Assembly: GCA_005790965.1 (NCBI GenBank)
Contig: SXTL01000081.1
Span: 1 to 16,007, forward strand
Direction of reading: 5' to 3'
Length of the DNA: 16,007 nt
Source of the DNA: Burkholderiales bacterium
GTDB lineage: Bacteria; Pseudomonadota; Gammaproteobacteria; Burkholderiales; Thiobacillaceae
The notes beneath the pieces were generated by a model that was not told the DNA's origin, ran no database searches, and was given only the letters and a program-made list of their open reading frames with translations. Positions 1 to 6,900 of the stretch are shown here, piece by piece. Each line of letters starts with the position of its first letter. The first letter of the stretch is position 1. Both the position numbers and the translations under genes were made by a program.

Positions 1-423
1 GGTATTGGAAAGCTCCAGCGTCACATGTCCCTCCCACTCGGGCTCCAGGGGAGTGACATTGACGATGATGCCGCACCGCGCATAGGTCGATTTACCCAGA
101 CATACCACCAGCACATTGCGCGGACTGCGGAAATATTCAACCGTACGCGCCAGCGCGAACGAATTGGGCGGAATAATGCACGAATCACCATCCACCTCGA
201 CAAAGCTGGACGGATCAAAGTGCTTGGGATCCACGATACTGCTGTTGATGTTGGTGAACAGCTTGAACTCGCTGGCACAACGGACATCGTAGCCGTAGCT
301 AGAGGTGCCGTAGGAGACGATTCTTTCACCATCACGGGCCTTGATTTGACCGGCCTCGAAAGGCTCGATCATGCCGTGATCGCGGGCCATGCGGCGGATC
401 CAAAGATCGGATTTGATGCTCAT
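1..423 (-). CDS. dcd: dCTP deaminase, 5' part (cut by window edge)
   Basis: Deaminates dCTP to dUTP, feeding dUMP to thymidylate synthesis in the cytoplasm. The 141 visible residues start MSIKSDLWIRRMARDHGMIEPF and follow the approximately 188-residue proteobacterial Dcd form throughout. KSTYAR at residues 111-116 carries the active-site Ser and Arg, and TLE at 135-137 carries the expected catalytic Glu. About 47 C-terminal residues, including the nucleotide-binding tail, lie beyond position 1. The ATG at 421-423 is the family start; the Shine-Dalgarno sequence is weak (AGAG about 9 bases upstream). The gene follows mrp on the same strand, a pairing seen in pseudomonads, but a strong intrinsic terminator ends only 18 bases before the start and no clear promoter lies between. 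Expression must therefore come from read-through or from an unrecognised promoter inside mrp. Confidence 0.95.
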   Translation of the reverse strand, partial: MSIKSDLWIRRMARDHGMIEPFEAGQIKARDGERIVSYGTSSYGYDVRCASEFKLFTNINSSIVDPKHFDPSSFVEVDGDSCIIPPNSFALARTVEYFRSPRNVLVVCLGKSTYARCGIIVNVTPLEPEWEGHVTLELSNT

Positions 424-441
424 AGGTCAGCTCTGTCATCG

Positions 442-476
442 AAAAATAAAAACCGCGCCGGCAAACCGGCGCGGTT
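442..476 (-). terminator. Rho-independent terminator after mrp
   Basis: Read on the minus strand, an 11-bp perfect GC-rich stem (arms 466-476 and 451-461) with a 4-base loop is followed by a T-rich run (TTTTTATTTTT, overlapping the end of the stem) at about 442-452. This is a textbook intrinsic terminator placed 24 bases after the mrp stop and just upstream of dcd. Confidence 0.9.
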
Positions 477-500
477 CGTATCCTACCAGCTAGCGTCCTG

Positions 501-1589
501 TCAGGTGTTCTGAATCACAATACTGGGGAACTTGGACGAATGATCGACCGCCAGATCACCCACCTTGACTGCCACGCGGCGGGCGATGCCGCGATAAATT
601 TCGCTGATACGAGATTCCGGTGCGGCGACCACGGTGGGCTTACCGGCATCGGTTTCCTGACGAATCCGCATATCCAGCGGCAGACCGCCCAAAAACTCGG
701 AACCGTAATCGTCGCACATCTTCTGCCCACCACCTACGCCGAAGATCGGCTCTTCGTTGCCGCACTTGGAACAGATATGCAGGCTCATGTTTTCCACCAC
801 ACCAAGGATGGGCACCCCCACCTTCTCAAACATCTTCAGGCCCTTGCGAGCGTCAATCAGGGCAATATCCTGCGGTGTGGTAACAATCACCGCGCCGGTG
901 ACGGGTACGCGCTGGGCCAGCGTCAATTGGATATCACCGGTACCCGGCGGCAGATCAACGACCAGATAATCAAGGTCCTTCCACTGGGTGTTGTTGAGCA
1001 GTTGCTCCAGCGCTTGGGTAACCATGGGGCCCCGCCAGACCATCGGAGTATCGACATCGATCAGGAAACCGATCGACATGGCTTGCAGGCCGTGACCCAT
1101 CATCGGCTCAAGCGACTGACCGTCTGCCGATTCGGGGCGACCGGCAATGCCCAGCATGGTCGGCTGTGACGGGCCGTAAATGTCCGCGTCAAGCATGCCG
1201 ACCTTGGCCCCCTCAGCGGCCAGTGCCAGTGCCAGGTTAACGGCAGTAGTGGACTTGCCGACGCCACCCTTGCCAGAGGCTACGGCGATGATGTTCTTCA
1301 CGCCGTTGACCAGCTTCACACCCTTCTGGACGCTATGGGCGACGATCTTCCAGCTCACATTAGAGGTCACCGACAACACCCCGGGAATGGCTTTGATGGC
1401 GTTATCCACCATGGACTGGATCTCAGCCAACACCGTTTTGGCCGGGTAGGGCAGAACCACATCCAGCGTCACCTGGCCGCCGTCAATCTTGATGTTGCGG
1501 GCCGACTTGGTGCTTATGAAATCCTTGCGGGTATTGGGGTCGATCAGCGCCTTAAGGGCGGCTTGCACTTGTTCTACGGAAACGGACAT
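501..1589 (-). CDS. mrp: Mrp/ApbC-type Fe-S cluster carrier P-loop ATPase
   Basis: A 362-residue Mrp/NBP35-family ATPase, thought to bind and pass Fe-S clusters to target apoproteins in the cytoplasm. The N-terminal approximately 90 residues form a DUF59/MIP18-like domain. The deviant Walker A motif GKGGVGKS is at residues 106-113, followed by LDADIYGPSQP near 133-143 and the Walker B-like VVDLPPGTGD near 210-219. The CSKC pair at 273-276 is the metal-binding CxxC of the family. I chose the ATG at 1587-1589 over the GTG immediately upstream at 1590-1592 because GAGG sits 7 bases before the ATG. In E. coli mrp is divergent from metG; here no metG is next to it, and the upstream neighbour is a CBS-domain gene on the same strand. 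A terminator-like hairpin at 1614-1636 lies in its leader. Confidence 0.95.
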   Translation of the reverse strand: MSVSVEQVQAALKALIDPNTRKDFISTKSARNIKIDGGQVTLDVVLPYPAKTVLAEIQSMVDNAIKAIPGVLSVTSNVSWKIVAHSVQKGVKLVNGVKNIIAVASGKGGVGKSTTAVNLALALAAEGAKVGMLDADIYGPSQPTMLGIAGRPESADGQSLEPMMGHGLQAMSIGFLIDVDTPMVWRGPMVTQALEQLLNNTQWKDLDYLVVDLPPGTGDIQLTLAQRVPVTGAVIVTTPQDIALIDARKGLKMFEKVGVPILGVVENMSLHICSKCGNEEPIFGVGGGQKMCDDYGSEFLGGLPLDMRIRQETDAGKPTVVAAPESRISEIYRGIARRVAVKVGDLAVDHSSKFPSIVIQNT

Positions 1590-1613
1590 CACAAAACCTC
1601 AGATAAACAACAC

Positions 1614-1636
1614 AAAAAATGCGGGCACTACGCCCG
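1614..1636 (-). terminator. Intrinsic terminator between CBS gene and mrp
   Basis: On the minus strand a CGGGC / GCCCG stem (1632-1636 with 1622-1626, 5-base loop) is followed by CA and a run of six T (1614-1619). It ends 24 bases before the mrp start. It probably ends transcripts from the rppH-CBS unit. If the mrp promoter lies upstream of it, which I cannot establish, it would act as an attenuator for mrp. A TAAAAT element on the minus strand near 1717-1722 is a possible -10, but its -35 is poor. Confidence 0.7.
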
Positions 1637-1765
1637 GAACAGACTAACAAAGAGGGACGCGGGGCAACATCTCAAGTCACAACCGGCGCCCTGTCAGCGC
1701 TAATGCTTGACTATTTTACTCGGAATTAGACGGGCCGGGAAGTCCGTCATGATCGTAACCCGGAA

Positions 1766-2359
1766 TCAGTCGTTCAGTTCCTGATGGATATCAACAAAGT
1801 TGGCCGGCGTCGCCAAATGCGGCATGGCAGATCCCAGCTGACGGCTGATTTGTGACAAGGAAAAGAGGCCGCGTACCAATTGGCTGCGGTCCTGACCACG
1901 CTCCACGACCATAGCGTGCTGGCGGCCTTGCTTTTGCAGGGTTGCCACTACGCTGCCCACCGAGGCGCCCTTCAAATCGTCCACACACAAGCACTCCAGT
2001 CGCTCACGCGGCGTCATCACATCCTTAACCAACACATCTTCGTAGGGAATTCCTTGGCTACGGGTCACCTGCATGGGTTTCTCGCCAGTCAAATCGGTCG
2101 CCGTAATCAGGCCCAAGACCGCGTTTTCATTGTCCACGACCAGCAGAAGTCGAACACCACGATGAATCATCTTGGCCCGAGCCGCCTCGACGCTCTCCAG
2201 CGGAAAGATCGTGTAGGCCGTTGTCCGGGTGAAATCGGTCATGGCCTCGGTAGCAGGATCTTCAAGTTTTACATTCTCTGGCAACACCTGAAAGGGCTTG
2301 TGAAAGGTGGCACCTTTTTGCAGGGGAACAATGGGCAAGGGTTGGTGGCTGCGGGTCAT
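1766..2359 (-). CDS. Two-CBS-domain protein of unknown target
   Basis: A 197-residue soluble protein made almost entirely of a CBS-domain pair: CBS1 about residues 38-93, with RGVRLLLVVDNENAVLGLIT typical of the fold, and CBS2 about 112-175, starting KDVMTP. CBS pairs usually sense adenosyl nucleotides, but stand-alone members such as this give no clue to the partner. No catalytic domain, signal peptide or membrane segment is visible. I chose the ATG at 2357-2359 because AGGAG stands 7 bases upstream; an in-frame ATG at 2384-2386 lies inside the end of rppH and has no better signal. The start lies 16 bases after the rppH stop, so the two genes are almost certainly cotranscribed. The function beyond regulatory ligand binding is not known. 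Confidence 0.85.
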   Translation of the reverse strand: MTRSHQPLPIVPLQKGATFHKPFQVLPENVKLEDPATEAMTDFTRTTAYTIFPLESVEAARAKMIHRGVRLLLVVDNENAVLGLITATDLTGEKPMQVTRSQGIPYEDVLVKDVMTPRERLECLCVDDLKGASVGSVVATLQKQGRQHAMVVERGQDRSQLVRGLFSLSQISRQLGSAMPHLATPANFVDIHQELND

Positions 2360-2375
2360 GATCAAGCTCCTCTTC

Positions 2376-2888
2376 TCAGGCCGCACGCGGGTGGTGTGCG
2401 TTATGGTGTTTATTCAGATGGCCCAAATACCGCTCCAATTCACCGAGGGCCAGGCGGTAAACCTCTTGTTTGAAATCGACCACCTCACGGGCAGGCTGCC
2501 AATAGTTGTGCCAACGCCAAGCATCAAATTCGGGGTGATCACTTGCACGCAGCCGGACATCGCAATCCCGTCCAACCAGCTTCAGCAAATACCATATCTG
2601 TTTCTGGCCCCGATAAATCCCGCGCCAGTCACGCTTGACCCAAGACTGCGGCACATCGTAACGCAACCACTCCCGGGTACGCCCAAGGATGGTCACATGC
2701 TGAGGCAATAGCCCTGTTTCTTCCTGTAATTCACGGTACATTGCCTGCTCTGGCGTCTCACCTGACTTGATCCCGCCTTGCGGAAACTGCCAAGCGTCTT
2801 GTTTGACGCGCTTGCCCCAAAACACCTCACCACGGGCATTGCACAGCACGATACCGACATTGGAACGATATCCATCCCGGTCGATCAT
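2376..2888 (-). CDS. rppH: RNA pyrophosphohydrolase RppH (Nudix)
   Basis: Removes pyrophosphate from 5'-triphosphate mRNA, which opens it to RNase E decay; cytoplasmic. The 170-residue protein begins MIDRDGYRSNVGIVL, matching the family start, and carries a complete Nudix box at residues 38-60 with the metal-binding REXXEE at 52-57 (R52, E53, E56, E57). WQFPQGG just before the box is also characteristic of RppH. The ATG at 2886-2888 is preferred on homology and has GGA 9-11 bases upstream; an in-frame ATG at 2895-2897 would add three residues (MSA). The gene lies 64 bases downstream of the spermidine-synthase-like gene and 16 bases upstream of the CBS gene on the same strand, suggesting one transcript. 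The histidine-rich C-terminal tail (after about residue 155) is likely disordered. Confidence 0.95.
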   Translation of the reverse strand: MIDRDGYRSNVGIVLCNARGEVFWGKRVKQDAWQFPQGGIKSGETPEQAMYRELQEETGLLPQHVTILGRTREWLRYDVPQSWVKRDWRGIYRGQKQIWYLLKLVGRDCDVRLRASDHPEFDAWRWHNYWQPAREVVDFKQEVYRLALGELERYLGHLNKHHNAHHPRAA

Positions 2889-2952
2889 GGCCGACATCCA
2901 TTAATAACTCACTGAGGCCGATTCTCCCATCACAACGACCACTTGCAAAGCC

Positions 2953-3759
2953 TCAAATAACCGATCCAGGCATCCCGTTTCTTGGCTCCAATTCGAGGCG
3001 CCCTACCAAGGCTGCCAAATCAAAATGCCAATTCGCCCCCACCGCCGTCGCGCGCGCGCGCATCGTTGACCAATCCAGCCCCCCCCAGCCGCCTCGCGCC
3101 GCAAACAACAGCAGATTCCCTTTCTGCTCAGTGGGCAGGATCAGCGTAGGTGAAGCAAACGCCGTCTCAATCGCCTCGCGATAGAGATTGAAACGACCAT
3201 TTTCAGCCCACAGATTGAACACGGCCACGCCTCCTGGCCGCAAAGCCCCAGCACAGCGGCGATAAAACTCCGGGCTCGACAAGGCCTCGACAATGCGGCG
3301 GCGATCGTAACCGTCAACGATTAGGGCATCCAGACTGCGCGACTGCGTGGCCACCCAAGCCGCACCATTACCGGTGATGACCGTCAGCCCTGCATCGTCC
3401 GGTGGCAAATGAAAATAGGCACGCGCGGCCGCGACCACTTCCGGATTAATCTCCAGTGCCGTCAGGTAACTTCCAGATAAATGTCGGTGGATGAACTTGG
3501 CTAGTGAACCGCCGCCCAAACCAATTAGCGCAATGTCCTGCGGCTTCGAATGCAGAACGGCAAACAGCATCGCGGCGCGGGTGTACTCCAGTTCTAGCGC
3601 AAACGGATCGCGCACCCGCATCACCGACTGTGCCACCCCGCCCGCAAAATGCAGTGTGCGCAGACCGCGCTGTTCACTCACCTCCACCGGGTCATATCGC
3701 ACCGAACGGTTTGTAGGTAGACGCTCATCACGGCGCGGCCTCTCTGTAAAACGCTTCAT
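2953..3759 (-). CDS. Spermidine-synthase-like protein, probably not an aminopropyltransferase
   Basis: A 268-residue protein with the Rossmann methyltransferase fold in the SpeE arrangement. IALIGLGGGSLAKF at residues 76-89 is the nucleotide-binding loop, and ALEINPEVV at 101-109 has the ribose-binding Glu (E103). DALIVDGYD at 144-152 and LRPGGVAVFNLW near 173-184 mark the later strands. True spermidine synthases have GGGDGG, a D-D-G after strand 4 and D-S-T-D-P. Here these read GGGSLA, GNG (130-132) and VDGYD, so polyamine-specific contacts appear lost. It may instead bind SAM or a related nucleoside, or be a non-catalytic homologue. The ATG at 3757-3759 has a poor Shine-Dalgarno sequence. 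The gene is divergent from proS with 36 bases between starts. The 3' end contains a (CG)6 run and an 8-base G tract. Confidence 0.8.
   Translation of the reverse strand: MKRFTERPRRDERLPTNRSVRYDPVEVSEQRGLRTLHFAGGVAQSVMRVRDPFALELEYTRAAMLFAVLHSKPQDIALIGLGGGSLAKFIHRHLSGSYLTALEINPEVVAAARAYFHLPPDDAGLTVITGNGAAWVATQSRSLDALIVDGYDRRRIVEALSSPEFYRRCAGALRPGGVAVFNLWAENGRFNLYREAIETAFASPTLILPTEQKGNLLLFAARGGWGGLDWSTMRARATAVGANWHFDLAALVGRLELEPRNGMPGSVI
3049..3086. repeat. (CG)6 run and C8/G8 tract inside a gene
   Basis: A 13-base alternating C/G run (3049-3061) and a homopolymer of eight C on the plus strand (3079-3086) lie 17 bases apart in the 3' part of the spermidine-synthase-like gene. On the coding strand the G8 tract encodes part of GGWGGLDW. 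The reading frame is intact here. Both tracts are of a kind prone to replication slippage. Confidence 0.9.
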
Positions 3760-3763
3760 GCGG

Positions 3764-3770
3764 TTAAAAT
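3764..3770 (+). promoter_or_regulatory. Possible -10 element for proS
   Basis: TTAAAAT lies 25 bases before the proS ATG on the plus strand, suitably placed for a -10 box with a transcription start near 3776. No convincing -35 stands 16-18 bases upstream (CTCTGT or TCTGTA at best). It overlaps the region just before the divergent spermidine-synthase-like start. This is a tentative call. Confidence 0.3.
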
Positions 3771-3795
3771 CCGGGTTCTTGAAAAGGGTTCCATT

Positions 3796-5511
3796 ATGCG
3801 CATTTCACAGTTCTTTCTCTCCACCAGCAAGGAAGCGCCCTCTGAGGCCGAGCTGATTTCACACCAGTTGATGCTCCGCGCTGGAATGATTCGGCGGCTG
3901 GGTTCCGGGCTTTATACCTGGATGCCGCTTGGACTCAAGGTGTTGCGCAAGGTCGAAACGATTGTGCGCGAAGAAATGAACCGCGCCGGCGCGATCGAAC
4001 TGTTGATGCCCGCCATCCAGCCCGCCGAATTGTGGCAGGAATCGGGCCGCTGGGCGGTGTTCGGGCCGCAAATGCTGAAAATCAAGGATCGCCATGAGCG
4101 CGATTTTTGCTTCGGTCCGACCCATGAAGAGGTCATCACCGAGGTCGCCCGCCGTGAGCTGAAGAGCTACAAACAGTTGCCGGTCAATTTTTATCAGGTG
4201 CAGACCAAGTTCCGCGACGAGATCAGGCCCCGCTTTGGTGTCATGCGGGCGCGCGAGTTCCTGATGAAGGACGCCTATTCTTTCCATGCCGATGCCGACA
4301 GCCTGGACGCAACCTATCGGATCATGTTTGATGCCTACAGTCGCATCTTCACCCGGCTGGGCCTCCAGTTCCGCGCCGTGGCCGCAGACACCGGCGCGAT
4401 TGGCGGCTCCGGCTCGCACGAGTTTCATGTCCTAGCCGACAGCGGCGAGGACGGCATCGCCTTCTGCCCAGATTCCGAATACGCTGCCAATGTCGAAATG
4501 GCTGAGGCGCTGGCCCCCAATACTGCGCGAGCCACCGCCCACGAAACCCTGCGCGAGGTCGACACACCCAAGCAGACCACCTGCGAGGATGTCGCCGCAC
4601 TGCTGGACATCCCGTTGCATCGCACGGTCAAGCTGCTGGCCGTCATGGCGGGTGAGACGATGGCTATTCTGCTGCTTCGTGGCGACCACAGCCTCAACGA
4701 AGTCAAGGCCGGCAAGGTCGAAGGTCTGGCCGATTTTCGTTTTGCGACTGAGGCCGAAATTCGCGCCGCGTTTAACTGTCCTCCTGGCTTCCTCGGCCCG
4801 GTCGGTATTAACCGGGGGCAGATACGCGTCATCGCCGACCGTAGCGTGGTCAGCATGAGCGACTTTGTTTGCGGTGCCAACAAAGCAAAGTTCCACCTCG
4901 CCGGGGTTAACTGGGGCCGCGATCTGCCCGAACCAGAGATCGTCGCCGACCTCCGCAATGTCGTCAGCGGCGATCCCTGCGCTGACGGCCACGGCCCGCT
5001 GGAACTATGCCGAGGCATCGAGGTCGGTCATATCTTCAAGCTCGGCACGAAATATTCAGAGGCCCTGCAGGCACAATTCCTGGATGCCGAGGGCACGCGG
5101 CAAAATTTTGTCATGGGCTGCTACGGCATCGGCGTGTCACGCATCGTCGGCGCCGCCATCGAACAAGGCCATGACGAGCGTGGCATTCTCTTCCCGCCTG
5201 CCCTAGCGCCCTTTGACATCGTCATTGTGCCAATGGGCTACCACCGCAATGCCGAGGTCAAGGCCGCCGCCGACCAGTTGTACGCCGATCTGCAATCGGC
5301 CGGGCTGGATGTTGCCCTGGACGACCGCGACGAACGCCCCGGCGTGATGTTCGCCGATCAGGAACTAATAGGTGTACCACACCGCGTCGTAGTCAGTGAG
5401 CGCGGCCTGAAGGACGGCCAGCTGGAATACAAGGGCCGCCGTGATAGCGAGGCCAGTTTCCTGCCAACCGCCGAGGCTGTGGCCAATCTGCTCAGCCGGA
5501 TGCGTGGCTAA
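3796..5511 (+). CDS. proS: Prolyl-tRNA synthetase, bacterial type with editing domain
   Basis: Charges tRNA-Pro with proline and clears mischarged Ala-tRNA-Pro in the cytoplasm. At 571 residues it is the size of E. coli ProRS (572). The class II catalytic core includes FGPTHEEV near 106-113, the motif 2 region FRDEIRPRFGVMRAREFLMK at 139-158 and the motif 3 region GCYGIGVSR at 441-449. The inserted YbaK-like editing domain spans about 224-407 and keeps the TVKLL stretch with a lysine at 279, the position of the editing lysine in E. coli. A C-terminal anticodon-binding domain follows from about 468. The ATG at 3796 matches the family start (MRISQFFLST) and has AAAAGGG about 8 bases upstream. 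It is the only plus-strand housekeeping gene here, divergent from the spermidine-synthase-like gene and convergent with cbbY (33 bases apart). Confidence 0.98.
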   Translation: MRISQFFLSTSKEAPSEAELISHQLMLRAGMIRRLGSGLYTWMPLGLKVLRKVETIVREEMNRAGAIELLMPAIQPAELWQESGRWAVFGPQMLKIKDRHERDFCFGPTHEEVITEVARRELKSYKQLPVNFYQVQTKFRDEIRPRFGVMRAREFLMKDAYSFHADADSLDATYRIMFDAYSRIFTRLGLQFRAVAADTGAIGGSGSHEFHVLADSGEDGIAFCPDSEYAANVEMAEALAPNTARATAHETLREVDTPKQTTCEDVAALLDIPLHRTVKLLAVMAGETMAILLLRGDHSLNEVKAGKVEGLADFRFATEAEIRAAFNCPPGFLGPVGINRGQIRVIADRSVVSMSDFVCGANKAKFHLAGVNWGRDLPEPEIVADLRNVVSGDPCADGHGPLELCRGIEVGHIFKLGTKYSEALQAQFLDAEGTRQNFVMGCYGIGVSRIVGAAIEQGHDERGILFPPALAPFDIVIVPMGYHRNAEVKAAADQLYADLQSAGLDVALDDRDERPGVMFADQELIGVPHRVVVSERGLKDGQLEYKGRRDSEASFLPTAEAVANLLSRMRG

Positions 5512-5544
5512 TTACCAGAGGCTACCCGGTTAAACCGGCTTGGT

Positions 5545-6300
5545 TCAAACAGCGATACGGTTGAGCCAAGCCAGGTCGACCAGCCCTTGCTCGCCCTGGC
5601 CATAGCCATCCAAACGCGCAAAGGGTGCGCCCGGCTCCCCCAGATCACTTAGCACCGCCAACGCCCCTGAAAAGTCGTGATCGCGGGTGTAGTCATTCAC
5701 CGTCACCACGGTGCGCAGGCCCGCCCCCAACGAGGCATTGATGCCATTTTCAGAGTCCTCGAAGGCCACGCAATCGCTCGCCTTCAGGCCCAGTTGTTCC
5801 AAGGCCCAGATATAAATATCCGGCGCAGGTTTCTTGGCCGGGACAATGTCACCCGCCGCAATGACCTCAAACCAGCTCGGCCCTGCCTCGCCCAAGGTGT
5901 TCTTGAGCAAGGCGGTAACATTGGCGGGTGTGGTGGTGGTAGCAATCGCCAAACGCAGCCCGGCGGCACGCGCCTCATCCAACAAGCGCCGCACACCAGG
6001 GCGAAGGGGGATACGGCCCCCTTCCATCATCTGCGTGTAATGCCGCGTCTTAGCCTTGTGCAATTCGGCCACCAGCTCGTCAAAAGCGGCTGGCCGCTGA
6101 TAGGTCGTATTGAACTGATCGACATAGAAGCGAATCCGTTCCTTGCCACCGGTCACTGCCAGCAGCTCACCATACAGGGCCACATCCCAGTCCCAGTCGA
6201 GGCCAAACTCACGGAAGGCGGCATTAAAGGCCGGGCGATGACCATCACGCTCGGTATCCGCCAGCGTCCCGTCCACATCAAAAATAAGAGCTTGCAACAT
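5545..6300 (-). CDS. cbbY: CbbY-type HAD phosphatase (xylulose-1,5-bisphosphate phosphatase-like)
   Basis: A 251-residue HAD-superfamily phosphatase closely resembling CbbY, which removes xylulose-1,5-bisphosphate, an inhibitory by-product of RuBisCO. Motif I FDVDGTLADTE carries the nucleophile D8 and acid/base D10. TGGKERIRFYV at 50-60 is the cap-domain signature seen in CbbY, TTTT at 121-124 is motif II, AKKPAPD at 155-161 is motif III and FEDSENG at 180-186 is motif IV. The ATG at 6298-6300 is chosen because GGAG lies 6 bases upstream and the family starts just before the DVDG motif; an in-frame ATG upstream at 6319-6321 is less likely. No RuBisCO or other Calvin-cycle gene is in the window, so substrate is inferred from family resemblance; a related sugar-phosphate phosphatase role is the alternative. 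Confidence 0.85.
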   Translation of the reverse strand: MLQALIFDVDGTLADTERDGHRPAFNAAFREFGLDWDWDVALYGELLAVTGGKERIRFYVDQFNTTYQRPAAFDELVAELHKAKTRHYTQMMEGGRIPLRPGVRRLLDEARAAGLRLAIATTTTPANVTALLKNTLGEAGPSWFEVIAAGDIVPAKKPAPDIYIWALEQLGLKASDCVAFEDSENGINASLGAGLRTVVTVNDYTRDHDFSGALAVLSDLGEPGAPFARLDGYGQGEQGLVDLAWLNRIAV

Positions 6301-6387
6301 TAAGCACTCCATAGCCCCCAAGAGGGGCCCCTTTCCATGTCAGATTGAATACAATGGTAAACCAACTCCGTTCATACCAAACCCATT

Positions 6388-6858
6388 TTGACCACCGCAC
6401 ACCTCCTTCAACCGTCCCACCACAATCCAGATTTCGATACTCTGTTTGGCGGCACGCTCTACAGCATCCTGGCTTGGGAACACCTCGATACCTTCTGGCA
6501 ACGCATTGATCGCGATGCGGGTTGGTATCTTTACGCCATTGGCGAAGCGCGCCCGGAAGTCGCGGCTGACCGTGCCCATGTCGAGACCTTCATTCGCGAG
6601 ATTGATGCACTGTTACGGCGCGATCACGACGAGTCTTATTGTGGCATCGTCTATGCAGACCATCTAGACTCGCCCAACTTGATCAAGATCTACGACCCAC
6701 ATCACCTGGGCAGTTCCTGTGGCTCGGCCGGTTACAAGATTCTGCCCGGCTGGGTCATGAGCCGGGTACCCCCTTCCGATCTAAACCCCGAACACATCGT
6801 CCCGCAAAACCGGCGCCGCTGGTGGCAAGGATTTTTGAGCGCCATCGGCCTAGGCTAA
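6388..6858 (+). CDS. Conserved-looking hypothetical protein, 156 aa, TTG start
   Basis: I cannot assign a function. The 156-residue protein has no signal peptide or membrane segment. It has an aromatic-rich N-terminal half (FGGTLYSILAWEHLDTFWQR near 20-39, then WYLYAIGE), a YCGIVYADHLDSPNLIKIYDP stretch near 84-104, then HHLGSSCGSAGYKILPGWVM and VPPSDL near 105-132, which read like conserved family motifs. No in-frame ATG or GTG lies between the upstream stop at 6358-6360 and the TTG at 6388-6390, and the first internal Met is near the C-terminus, so TTG is the best start, though its Shine-Dalgarno is poor; an ATT at 6385 is the other option. Normal codon use and a convergent terminator right after it argue for a real gene. 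It lies beside cbbY but is transcribed the opposite way, so it is not in the same operon. Confidence 0.7.
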   Translation: MTTAHLLQPSHHNPDFDTLFGGTLYSILAWEHLDTFWQRIDRDAGWYLYAIGEARPEVAADRAHVETFIREIDALLRRDHDESYCGIVYADHLDSPNLIKIYDPHHLGSSCGSAGYKILPGWVMSRVPPSDLNPEHIVPQNRRRWWQGFLSAIGLG

Positions 6859-6900
6859 TCACCCGACTTGGCCCTCACTTAACCTTCTCATCCTGCAAAC

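Noticed and set aside
25..513. Plus-strand open frame opposite dcd
   Set aside because: The minus strand encodes a clean dCTP deaminase with its active-site motifs; the plus frame shows no family features and runs through the terminator.
1637..1765. Possible small RNA or tRNA between the CBS gene and mrp
   Set aside because: No cloverleaf or extended structure was found; a plus-strand TTGACT at 1708-1713 lacks a matching -10.
5526..5538. Inverted repeat CCGGTTAAACCGG between convergent proS and cbbY
   Set aside because: The stem is only 5 bp and there is no T run on either strand, so it is too weak to call a terminator, although it is in the right place.
6321..6334. GAGGGGCCCCTTT-type palindrome upstream of cbbY as an operator
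   Set aside because: The short GC-rich symmetry GGGGCCCC lies close to the cbbY ribosome site, but no matched promoter or second copy supports a regulator site.
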